A stretch of 64,000 bases of DNA, taken from NCBI GenBank assembly GCA_023512435.1, contig JAILZP010000004.1, positions 62,001 to 126,000 on the forward strand, written 5' to 3'. This stretch comes from Peptococcaceae bacterium (GTDB lineage Bacteria; Bacillota; Desulfotomaculia; Desulfotomaculales; Desulfocucumaceae). The notes beneath the pieces are model-generated. The model saw nothing but the letters and a program-made list of their open reading frames with translations, did no database searches and was not told the DNA's origin. Below, piece by piece: positions 24,978 through 33,049 of the stretch. A program made the translations under genes and the position numbers. Each line of letters begins with the position of its first letter. The stretch's first letter is position 1.

Positions 24978-27610
24978 CGGATCGCTGCCTGGGCGGCGGC
25001 TAGCCTGGCCTTGGGCACCCGGTAGGGAGAGCAGCTGACGTAGTCCAGGCCGATCCGGTGGCAAAACTCGATGGACCGGGGATCCCCGCCCTGCTCGCCG
25101 CAGATGCCGATAATCAGGTCGGGCCGCGTTTTCCTGCCCAATTCTACGGTTATTTTCATCAGCCTGCCGACTCCCTTGCGGTCCAGGACCTCAAAGGGGT
25201 TATGGGGGAGTATTTTTTTTTCCAGGTATAAGTTCATGAATTTTCCCTCGGCGTCGTCCCGGGAAAGGCCGAGGGCGGTCTGGGTCAGGTCGTTGGTGCC
25301 GAAGGAAAAGAATTCGGCTTCTTCGGCCAGTTCATCCGCCAGGAGAGCCGCCCGGGGCAGCTCGATCATGGTTCCCACCATGTACTGGAAACTTGCCCCG
25401 GTTTCCGACATAACGGCATCGGCCACCCGGTGAACAAGCTCGCTAAGCTGGACAAATTCCCTGACGTCCACCACCAGGGGGATTTCCACCTCCGGCAGGA
25501 CTTTATATCCTTCCCCGGCCAGGGAAGCGCAGGCCTCAAAGATGGCCCTGACCTGCATGGCGTATATTTCGGGGTGGGTTATGCCGAGGCGGCAGCCCCG
25601 GTGGCCCAGCATGGGGTTGGATTCAGAAAGCTGCCTTACCCTGCGCAGCAGTTTTTCCTTGGCCCTTATCTCTTCAAGAGGCCCCCCGGAAAGGCGCAGG
25701 CGGGTTATCTCCACCGCCAGGTCCCCGGCGTTGGGGAGGAACTCGTGCAGGGGCGGGTCCAGGAGTCTGATGGTCACCGGAAATCCGTTCATGGCCTTAA
25801 AAATATGGTAGAAGTCATCCCGCTGGATGGGCAAAAGCCTTTTTAAGGCCCTGGCCCGATCTTCAGCGGTGTCGGCCAGGATCATTTCCCTCACGATGGG
25901 CAGCCGGTCCGGGGCTATGAACATGTGCTCGGTCCTGGCCAGCCCTATCCCCTCGGCCCCTAATATCCGCGCCTTCTCGGCGTCGCCGGGGGTGTCGGCG
26001 TTGGCCCTCACCTGCAGGGCGCGTATTTCGTCGCACCACCGGAGGATCTGGTTAAGCTCTTCCGAAAGCTCCGGGTCCACGATGGGCGCCTCGCCCAGGA
26101 TGACCTGCCCGGTGGACCCGTCAATGGATATATAATCTCCTTCTTTTATGGTCAGCCGGCCAACGGTGAACTGCCCGGCGCGGTAATCGATGCCCAGGGC
26201 CTCGCAGCCGCACACGCACGGTTTTCCCATGGCCCTGGCCACCACGGCGGCATGGCTGGCCATGCCTCCCCGGGAAGTGAGTATTCCACGGGCGGCAATG
26301 ATTCCGTTTAAGTCGTCGGGCATGGTTTCGGTGCGCACCAGGATTACCCTTTCGCCCTGCCGGCCGGCTTTTTCGGCCTCGCCGGGATCAAAGAACACCT
26401 TTCCCGAAGCGGCCCCCGGCGATGCCGGCAGGCCCAGGGCTATTACCTTCAGGCCGGGCGAAGGCTTTATCCGTTTGTGCAGCAACTGGTCAACCTGGGC
26501 GGCGTCCACCCTGACAATGGCCTCCTCCCGGGTGATCATCCCGCTGCCGGCCATGTCCGCCGCTATCTTGACGGCTGCCCGGATAGTGCTCTTGCCGTTT
26601 CTGGTGTGCAAAATGTACAGCTTCCGTTTCTCGATGACAAAATCCACGTGCTGCATGTTCAGGTGGTGCCGCTCCAGCAGCCGGCGGACTTCCTGGAACT
26701 GCCGGTAAACCCCCGGCATCTCCGTTTTCAGCACCCCGATGGGCCTGGGTGACCTGTTGGCGGTGGGAACATCGTCACCCTGGGTATTGGCCAGGTATTC
26801 ACCGTAGAGCTCGTCCGCCCCGGTGGCGGGGTTGCGGGTAAAGACCATGCCGGTCCCGCAGTCCCGGCCCATGTTGCCGAAAACCATGGCCTGCACGATT
26901 ACGGCGGTGCCCATGCTGTCGGGGATCAGGTTTATTTTTCTGTAAAGTTTGGCCCGGCGGCTGTTCCAGGAATTGAAAACCGCCCTTACCGCCGAAAAAA
27001 GCTGGACCCGGGGGTCCCGGGGGAAGGGCCGGCCGGTTTCACTCTCAGCCAGTTTCCTGAAGGCCCGCACTATATCTTTCAGGTCGCCGGTGGACAGCCC
27101 GCCGTCAGGATTATTGCCGATGCGGGTTTTAGCCTGAAGGATTTCGTCGAATTTCCGGTGATCGCATCCCAGTGCCACTTCACTGAACATATACAGGAAG
27201 CGGAGGTAACAATCCAGGGCGAAGTGCCAGCCGCCCGGCTCTTTGGCCAGGCCCTCCGCGATCCGGCCGTTCATCCCCAGGTTAAGCACGGTGTCGGCGA
27301 TTCCGGGTATAAAAACCGGGGTTCCGGACCTTATGCTGAACAACAGGGGGTTTTCGGGGCCGCCGAATATCTTCCCGGTTTTTTTCTCTATGGCCTCGAT
27401 GCCTCCCAGGATCTGATCCTCAAGCCCGGCGGGAAATTTTGCCCCGCCCGAGTTAAATTCCAGGCATGCCCTGGTGGTTATAACCAGTCCCGGAGGCACA
27501 GGGAGGCCGATGTTCGTCATGCCGGCCAGGCTGGCGCCCTTGACGCCCAGCAAGTCCTTCATGCCGGAGTTTCCTTCTTCAAACAGGTACACGTATTTTT
27601 CGCCGGCCAT
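24941..27610 (-). CDS. ppdK: Pyruvate, phosphate dikinase
   Basis: An 889-residue enzyme that interconverts pyruvate, ATP and phosphate with phosphoenolpyruvate, AMP and pyrophosphate. In anaerobes it serves PEP synthesis or pyrophosphate-linked glycolysis. The N-terminal nucleotide domain opens VYLFEEGNSGMKDLLGVKGA. The phosphohistidine swivel domain has TSRGGMASHAAVVARAMG, and the C-terminal PEP/pyruvate barrel has GIGLARTEHMF and a GICGEQGGDP motif. The start at 27610 has GGGGG close upstream; the open frame extends 36 codons further without conservation. The last residues (NSESRIQNLE) come from a dispersed repeat. Confidence 0.96.
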   Translation of the reverse strand: MAGEKYVYLFEEGNSGMKDLLGVKGASLAGMTNIGLPVPPGLVITTRACLEFNSGGAKFPAGLEDQILGGIEAIEKKTGKIFGGPENPLLFSIRSGTPVFIPGIADTVLNLGMNGRIAEGLAKEPGGWHFALDCYLRFLYMFSEVALGCDHRKFDEILQAKTRIGNNPDGGLSTGDLKDIVRAFRKLAESETGRPFPRDPRVQLFSAVRAVFNSWNSRRAKLYRKINLIPDSMGTAVIVQAMVFGNMGRDCGTGMVFTRNPATGADELYGEYLANTQGDDVPTANRSPRPIGVLKTEMPGVYRQFQEVRRLLERHHLNMQHVDFVIEKRKLYILHTRNGKSTIRAAVKIAADMAGSGMITREEAIVRVDAAQVDQLLHKRIKPSPGLKVIALGLPASPGAASGKVFFDPGEAEKAGRQGERVILVRTETMPDDLNGIIAARGILTSRGGMASHAAVVARAMGKPCVCGCEALGIDYRAGQFTVGRLTIKEGDYISIDGSTGQVILGEAPIVDPELSEELNQILRWCDEIRALQVRANADTPGDAEKARILGAEGIGLARTEHMFIAPDRLPIVREMILADTAEDRARALKRLLPIQRDDFYHIFKAMNGFPVTIRLLDPPLHEFLPNAGDLAVEITRLRLSGGPLEEIRAKEKLLRRVRQLSESNPMLGHRGCRLGITHPEIYAMQVRAIFEACASLAGEGYKVLPEVEIPLVVDVREFVQLSELVHRVADAVMSETGASFQYMVGTMIELPRAALLADELAEEAEFFSFGTNDLTQTALGLSRDDAEGKFMNLYLEKKILPHNPFEVLDRKGVGRLMKITVELGRKTRPDLIIGICGEQGGDPRSIEFCHRIGLDYVSCSPYRVPKARLAAAQAAIRQNSESRIQNLE

Positions 27611-27928
27611 GTTTTCCCCCCTGTGGCCTGCTTCAGGCGCCGTTTTTTCCTTGCGCGAAGTCCAAGTGACCTGTTCCGCAAGATCCCGCCCCCGTTTAGA
27701 ATCGCTTTTTCCGGTCAAAGCGGGAACTGCTTACTATAAGTATCTCAGCATAAGTCTTTTTTGAAAAGATAAATTTGATCTTTTATGAACTAGCAGCTTT
27801 CCGGAGAAGGCCATTTTATGGGACAATTTTTTATTGTTAAGCAGGAAAAATTAAGTTTGCGTAGAAAGGTTGTACAAAAATAGTAGCAAATACGTAGACA
27901 TGCAGGGTGTATCTTCCGGGGTGGGGGC

Positions 27929-28162
27929 ATGAAGATAGAGGTCCGGGGGGTTGAAAAACTTAGCTTCCGGGAACGGCAGGTGGTTGCCCTCAAGGAGACC
28001 GGGCTGTCCAACGACCAGGTGGCAAAGCGTCTGGGTATCAGTGCCAGCACGGTGGCCACCCTTTTTAACCGGGCCAGGATGAAAGGATATGAGGTTGTGA
28101 TCATAATTCCCGGCAGCAGCCTGGGTGTATACCAGGCCGGGGACCACGAGGAGAATAACTGA
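27929..28162 (+). CDS. Small HTH protein (sigma region 4/LuxR-like)
   Basis: A 77-residue protein. Residues about 10-55 form a helix-turn-helix of the sigma-70 region 4/LuxR type (LSFRERQVVALKETGLSNDQ, then VAKRLGISASTVATLFNRAR). It probably binds DNA, though no other domain is visible. Its stop overlaps the divIC start (TGATG), so translation is coupled. The family is common before divIC in related clostridia, as far as I recall. A role in sporulation or division control is inference. Confidence 0.75.
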   Translation: MKIEVRGVEKLSFRERQVVALKETGLSNDQVAKRLGISASTVATLFNRARMKGYEVVIIIPGSSLGVYQAGDHEENN

Positions 28163-28527
28163 TGGGCGGTTCTCCCAAAGTAAGCTACTTTCCGAAGCAG
28201 GAAAGGGAAAAAACAATTTACAGGAAACGTTTGACTTTTAAACCCGGCAAAAAATTACCGACATTAATCGCCATTTTTTTGCTGTTTTACCTATTAATAT
28301 CCTTTTTTGCGCATTTTCAGAGACTTTATGTCCTACAGAGAGATATTAAGGAAATTGAGATTCAGCTGCAGGAGTTAAGTGCTAAAAATGAGGAGTTAAA
28401 AAAGCAGCTTAAGCAGGTGCAGTCTGACGCTTACATAGAACAGGTAGCCAGGGAAAAGCTGGGACTCGTAAAACCTGGTGAATCAAGGATTGTGCCGGTG
28501 CCGGAAGGCGACGAAAAGAACAATTAA
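28162..28527 (+). CDS. divIC: Cell division protein DivIC (FtsB-like)
   Basis: A 121-residue bitopic protein. A basic cytoplasmic N-terminus is followed by a transmembrane helix (about 34-53, LIAIFLLFYLLISFFAHF), a heptad coiled coil (about 58-95, RDIKEIEIQLQELSAKNEEL) and the family end REKLGLVKPGE. It joins DivIB and FtsL in the divisome. The start overlaps the upstream HTH gene by one base. It precedes the yabR-like gene as in Bacillus. Confidence 0.92.
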   Translation: MGGSPKVSYFPKQEREKTIYRKRLTFKPGKKLPTLIAIFLLFYLLISFFAHFQRLYVLQRDIKEIEIQLQELSAKNEELKKQLKQVQSDAYIEQVAREKLGLVKPGESRIVPVPEGDEKNN

Positions 28528-28579
28528 CCTCCCTTATTTTATAAAGATGTTATTTAGATGTGCAACTATAAAACCTACC

Positions 28580-28609
28580 TTGACACTTTATGGCCCATCT
28601 GCATATAAT
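28580..28609 (+). promoter_or_regulatory. Consensus vegetative promoter
   Basis: Perfect TTGACA (28580-28585), an 18-base spacer and perfect TATAAT (28604-28609), upstream of the S1-domain gene. Confidence 0.9.
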
Positions 28610-28656
28610 TAATCAGAAAGTTTTTTCGCAATATAAGGGAGGATCATCAATAAATC

Positions 28657-29064
28657 ATGCCGGTGCAAGTGGGCAGTATACTGGAGGGCGTGGTTTCGGG
28701 GATTACCAATTTTGGCGCGTTTGTGCAGCTTCCCGGGGGCGAAACCGGACTGGTCCATATTTCGGAAATAGCCGAGGAATACGTGAAGGATGTCAACCAG
28801 TTTTTAAAAACCAACGACCGCGTGTCGGTCAAGGTTATATCGGTGGATCCCAAAGGGAAGATAGGCCTGTCCATTAAGCAGACCAAGCCGGCACAGAAAC
28901 TGGATCAGGATAAGCCCCAGTTCCGCAAAAGATCCCATGCGTCCTTCGAGGACAGGTTAGCCCGGTTTATGAAGGAAAGCGAAGAGCGCCTGCAGTCCCT
29001 GCGCCGCAACACCGATGCGAAACGGGGCGGCAGGGGAGGCCCAAGCCGCCGGTATGACTGGTAA
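28657..29064 (+). CDS. yabR: S1 RNA-binding domain protein (YabR-like)
   Basis: A 135-residue protein with a single S1 domain (about 1-72): VGSILEGVVSGITNFGAFVQ, LVHISEIAEEYVKDV and VKVISVDPKGKIGLSIKQ. The tail is basic and Arg-rich and may also bind RNA. Bacillus yabR lies in the same place, between divIC and spoIIE. The ATG at 28657 is the first possible start (a TAA lies two codons upstream). AGGGAGG is 14 bases away, longer than usual. A consensus promoter precedes it. Confidence 0.92.
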   Translation: MPVQVGSILEGVVSGITNFGAFVQLPGGETGLVHISEIAEEYVKDVNQFLKTNDRVSVKVISVDPKGKIGLSIKQTKPAQKLDQDKPQFRKRSHASFEDRLARFMKESEERLQSLRRNTDAKRGGRGGPSRRYDW

Positions 29065-29115
29065 CCGGGTGGTTGAGGGGACAAAATCAAAAATAGCTGA
29101 GCACGGCATTCCGGG

Positions 29116-29140
29116 GCATTCCGATAAGGAATGCTTTTTT
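29116..29140 (+). terminator. Intrinsic terminator after yabR
   Basis: A 7-bp stem GCATTCC/GGAATGC with loop GATAA and six T residues. Confidence 0.93.
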
Positions 29141-29145
29141 AGTTC

Positions 29146-29167
29146 AGGAATTGGGAATTGGGAATCG
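29146..29167. repeat. GGGAATT-type repeat tract
   Basis: Three near-copies of GAATTGGGAATTGGGAAT before the ppx-like gene. The unit recurs at about 3902, 36374, 41911 and 46741-46842. Confidence 0.7.
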
Positions 29168-29198
29168 GCCTGATTCCCGGCCGGAAAGGTGGGCTGAG

Positions 29199-30086
29199 AT
29201 GAAAAGGGTTGCTGTTATCGACATAGGAACAAATTCCACCAGGCTCCTGGTGGCTGATGTGGACGGGGCCGGCAGGGTTGAACCCCTTCATGCCGACCTT
29301 AAAACAACCCGGCTGGGCCAGGGGATTGAAGGCAGATTTCTGCTGCCGGAGGCCGTGTCCCGTACCGTGGAGGCCATTTCGGACATGCAGAGACAGGCCC
29401 GGGAAAGATCGGCGTCAAGACTTGTGGCGGCTGCCACCAGCGCGGTGAGGGACGCTGACAACAGGGACCGGTTTCTGGACCTGGTGTTCCGGAAGACCGG
29501 CATCCGGGTGCGGGTGCTGGAAGGGGTGGAGGAGGCCCGTTTAAGCTACCTGGGAGTGGCCGCGGGGTTCGGCGGAGATATGGACGGCGCGGTAATAGTC
29601 GATATTGGCGGAGGGAGCACAGAGTTTACCTGGAACCGGCGGGGGCGGGTGACTTGCCGGAGCGTTAATGCTGGGGCGGTCAGGATGACCGAGGGGGGCC
29701 ATGATGACCGGGCCATTGGTGAAATATTGAGGGAGATCACCAGGGAGATCAGGAGAGAAAGGCCCCGGGAACTCATCGGCGTGGGCGGGACGGTCACCAC
29801 CCTGGCGGCCATGGAAATGAAAATGGAGGTGTATGACCGGAACAGGGTGCACGGCTGCACGCTGGAGGAGGCAAGCGTCCGCCGCCTCCTGGAGGAACTG
29901 GTGAGGGCCGGTCCGGAGGGCAGGAAGAGAATGCCGGGCCTTCAGCCGGCCAGGGCGGACATAATAGTGGCCGGGGTGAGAATACTGCTGGAAGTGATGA
30001 AAGGACTTGAGTTTGGCCGCATCCGGGTTTCCGAAGCAGATTTAATGTACGGCCTGGCCCTGGAGGAGGCGAGGCTGTCGAAATAA
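29199..30086 (+). CDS. Ppx/GppA-family phosphatase
   Basis: A 295-residue protein of the short, one-module Ppx/GppA type in the ASKHA fold. Motifs are KRVAVIDIGTNSTRLLVADV at the N-terminus, AATSAVRDADNR, the second phosphate loop VIVDIGGGSTEF (about 131) and GVGGTVTTLAA. These enzymes hydrolyse polyphosphate or pppGpp; the short form cannot be assigned to one. The ATG at 29199 is preferred over an open frame starting in the repeat tract at 29151. A TGTCGAA box for the next gene overlaps its end. Confidence 0.9.
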   Translation: MKRVAVIDIGTNSTRLLVADVDGAGRVEPLHADLKTTRLGQGIEGRFLLPEAVSRTVEAISDMQRQARERSASRLVAAATSAVRDADNRDRFLDLVFRKTGIRVRVLEGVEEARLSYLGVAAGFGGDMDGAVIVDIGGGSTEFTWNRRGRVTCRSVNAGAVRMTEGGHDDRAIGEILREITREIRRERPRELIGVGGTVTTLAAMEMKMEVYDRNRVHGCTLEEASVRRLLEELVRAGPEGRKRMPGLQPARADIIVAGVRILLEVMKGLEFGRIRVSEADLMYGLALEEARLSK

Positions 30087-30142
30087 AAAAACCCATATAA
30101 TACCATAAATGACATTTTATTGCTCACCCTTCGTACTATAAT
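30076..30142 (+). promoter_or_regulatory. Possible Spo0A-controlled promoter of spoIIE
   Basis: An exact 0A box TGTCGAA (30076-30082), then ATGACA (30109-30114), a 22-base spacer and TATAAT (30137-30142). Spo0A-activated sigma-A promoters such as Bacillus spoIIE and spoIIG have such long spacing. A second, reversed TTTGTCAAT-like box lies at about 30145-30153. Confidence 0.5.
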
Positions 30143-30271
30143 TGATTGACAAAGACCTGTAAAATGGCCTTTATCCACGTCCGGCGCTTTGCGGCCGGCG
30201 TCCGGGGTAAAAGGCTTTTATTCCGACGTCCGGCGTCTTATGACTGACGTCTTTTTCGCAGGGGTGAGCGC

Positions 30272-32728
30272 ATGTTTGACGAAACCGATGTTTATCCCTA
30301 CAGGCGGCTGGAGGACGGCCCCTGCTACGCCAGGCGGCCGGCCGGGAAAAAAGGCCGGACCGTAACCAGTCCCTTCAGGGCGGCTTCCCGGTTGGTCGGC
30401 CCGGGGATGCTTCTGGCCGGGGCCGTTGGCTTTTTGCTGGGAAGGACGGTTTTTCTCGGGGAACTGGTACCCTTCGCGCCCGCCTATGCGGCCGCCGTGT
30501 CGGCGTCCTTCGGCAGGCGGGGGGTGATAGCCGTGGCCCTGCTGTGTGCCGGACTGTCCTCGGTTGCGGGGGGGCACTTTCCGGCGGCTGATGTGCTGCT
30601 GTCGGTCTTTGCCTTTTTGTTTGTCCAGGCCGTCCCGCCCAGGTATTCCGGCCGCCGGGGAGTTATTCCGGCTCTGGTTTTCGGCCTCACCATCTGTGTT
30701 AAATCCGCCTTTTCGGCCTTCACCGGGGCGACTCCCTATGATTATATAAATATTTTTTTTGAGTCCGTGCTGGCGGCCGCCCTGGCTCCGGCCTGCCTGG
30801 CCTCTGTTTCCGCGGTGCGCAAGCTGGGCGGCATTAAGCCCCTGGGCGTGGAAGAGACGGTATGCCTCCTGGTGGTAATGGCGGGCGTCATCGCCGGCGC
30901 CGGAGACCTGCAGCTTTGGTATGTCTCGGCTAAGGGTTTTTTGAGCAGGGCCGTCGTCCTCCTGGCCGCCCGTGCCGGGGGAGCGGGCCTGGGGGCTGCC
31001 GCCGGGGCCGTGGTGGGCATGATACCGGGCCTTTCCTACACGGCAACCCCTTACCTGGTGGGGGCATATTCTTTTTCCGGGGTGCTGGCGGGCCTGGGAG
31101 GGGCGCTGGGCAAATTAGGCGTGGCCCTGTCATTCCTGGCCTCCAATATAATTTTAGCCCTGTATTTCGACAGCCTGGCCGGTATGGATCAGGTGATTGC
31201 CGAAACAGGACTGGCCTGCCTGGCCTTTTTACTTGTGCCGGAAGGGCTGGTGCGCAGGGTTTCGGCCGCCGTGGTCCCGGAGGAGGCCCGGGAGGATGCC
31301 GGTCATGACCGGGAACTTCTGGTGAGTTCCTTCAGGGACAAGCTGAGGGAATATTCCTCCATTTTCCGGGAACTGGCCAGGGTATTTGGCGAAAACACGG
31401 CGGTGGCAGAAAAAAAAGAAAGTGAACAGGGTATAAAGCAGCTAATGGCGGAGATTGCCAAAAAAGTCTGTCAGGGCTGCGGGATGTCTGCAGTTTGCTG
31501 GGAGAAGGATTATTACCGGACCTACCAGAATATGCTGGAAATGTTCACCATGTCGGAAGTGTACGGGCGGGTGAAGGTCAGCGATATTCCTGATGAATTG
31601 AAGGTGCGCTGCACCCGGCCCAGGGAGCTGGTTACAACGGCCGCCTGCCTGTACGACGCCTTTAAGGTGAGCAGATACTGGCACAACAAGTTTTTGGCCG
31701 GCAAAAGCCTTGTGGGAGACCAGTTGAGGGGTGTCTCCGCGGCAATCGACAACCTGGCAGGGACATTCAACTTTGATCAATACGCCGGCGGCGACACCGA
31801 CACGGCCCTGAAGGATAAGCTCAGGCAACTGGGCCTTCCGGTGAGGGAAATAAGGGTTTCGCAGGCCGAAGGGCGGCGCGAAATAAGGGTTACCATGAAG
31901 TCCTGCAAGGGAGAGCTGGACTGCCGGTACAGGGTGGCGCCGTTGGCTTCCGATTTGCTGGGGCAGTTCTTCTCCGCCACCGGCTGCGTTTGCCAGGGGT
32001 CGCTGAGGGAGGGGATATGCAGGTTTCGCCTTTACCAGGGCCCGCAGTACAGGGTGGAGGTTGGCGCGGCCGGGGCCGCCAGGGAGGGAAGCACGGTTTC
32101 CGGGGATGCCTATGAATTCATGCAGCTGAAAGACGGAAAATTTGCCGCCATCCTCAGCGACGGGATGGGAAGCGGGGAGGCCGCCGCCAGGGAAAGCTGG
32201 TCGGTAATCAGGGCGGTGAGGATGATGCTGGAAGCCGGGATCGAAATGGAGACGGCCATAAAGTCGGTCAACTCGGTTCTGGCCTTGAAGGGTTCCGACG
32301 AATCCTTCGCCACCGTGGATATGGCGGTAATCAACCTTTATAGCGGCCAGGCCGAGTTCATGAAGATAGCAGCCCCGCCCACCTTTCTGATCCGGGGGGG
32401 GAGGGTCAGGTCCATCCGGGCCAGTTCCCTGCCGGTGGGGATATTAAGCGACATAGAGGTAAGTGTCACCGAAAAAAAATTGACCTCCAGGGACGTGATT
32501 GTCATGCTGACCGACGGAGTGCTGGATGCCTGCGGGGGCTCCCGGGACAGGGAGGAATGGATAACCGGCGTCCTGGAGGAGCTGAACGGACTGGAACCCG
32601 GTGAAATGGCCGAGCTGCTGCTGAAGCTGGCCCAGGCCGGAAGCGGGGATGAGCCGGGAGTGAAGGATGATATGGCGGTGGTGGTGATCAGGCTGGAAAA
32701 GGAAAGGGTGGTGGAACTGCCGCGGTAA
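30272..32728 (+). CDS. spoIIE: Stage II sporulation protein E
   Basis: An 818-residue membrane phosphatase that dephosphorylates SpoIIAA and so activates sigma-F in the forespore; it also binds the polar division ring. A hydrophobic N-terminal region (about 40-330) carries about ten membrane helices. A central regulatory region follows, with four Cys in KKVCQGCGMSAVCW. The C-terminal PP2C domain (about 600-815) shows FAAILSDGMGSGEAAARES, FMKIAAPPTFLIR and KDDMAVVVIRL. Length matches Bacillus SpoIIE. It lies upstream of tilS as in Bacillus. Confidence 0.97.
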   Translation: MFDETDVYPYRRLEDGPCYARRPAGKKGRTVTSPFRAASRLVGPGMLLAGAVGFLLGRTVFLGELVPFAPAYAAAVSASFGRRGVIAVALLCAGLSSVAGGHFPAADVLLSVFAFLFVQAVPPRYSGRRGVIPALVFGLTICVKSAFSAFTGATPYDYINIFFESVLAAALAPACLASVSAVRKLGGIKPLGVEETVCLLVVMAGVIAGAGDLQLWYVSAKGFLSRAVVLLAARAGGAGLGAAAGAVVGMIPGLSYTATPYLVGAYSFSGVLAGLGGALGKLGVALSFLASNIILALYFDSLAGMDQVIAETGLACLAFLLVPEGLVRRVSAAVVPEEAREDAGHDRELLVSSFRDKLREYSSIFRELARVFGENTAVAEKKESEQGIKQLMAEIAKKVCQGCGMSAVCWEKDYYRTYQNMLEMFTMSEVYGRVKVSDIPDELKVRCTRPRELVTTAACLYDAFKVSRYWHNKFLAGKSLVGDQLRGVSAAIDNLAGTFNFDQYAGGDTDTALKDKLRQLGLPVREIRVSQAEGRREIRVTMKSCKGELDCRYRVAPLASDLLGQFFSATGCVCQGSLREGICRFRLYQGPQYRVEVGAAGAAREGSTVSGDAYEFMQLKDGKFAAILSDGMGSGEAAARESWSVIRAVRMMLEAGIEMETAIKSVNSVLALKGSDESFATVDMAVINLYSGQAEFMKIAAPPTFLIRGGRVRSIRASSLPVGILSDIEVSVTEKKLTSRDVIVMLTDGVLDACGGSRDREEWITGVLEELNGLEPGEMAELLLKLAQAGSGDEPGVKDDMAVVVIRLEKERVVELPR

Positions 32729-32948
32729 AAAACCTCATTCTGACGGTCTTGACCTGTCGGAATCCAGAATCCAGAATAAGAAAATCCGGGATTAGGGTGC
32801 TTATATACCGCTAAACGCTCCATCTCCAGAGCCGGCAATCAGCCTCCGGAACATCCGCTCGGCTTCGAAATCCACCCCCTCCGTACACTCCGTCAAGGTG
32901 TTTTCATTCTGAGTTCTGTGTTCTGGGTTCCGCCTCCGGCACGGCTGC

Positions 32949-32969
32949 GCCGCCCGCAGGGCGGCTTTT
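32949..32969 (+). terminator. Probable terminator between spoIIE and tilS
   Basis: A 7-bp stem GCCGCCC/GGGCGGC with loop GCA and four T residues. Confidence 0.6.
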
Positions 32970-33049
32970 CATTGAGAGGGGAAGGATATTTTTGTCCCTT
33001 TGTGGAATATGTGTCTTTCGGCAGGAATTTTTTCCCGGGTGGTGCTGGT

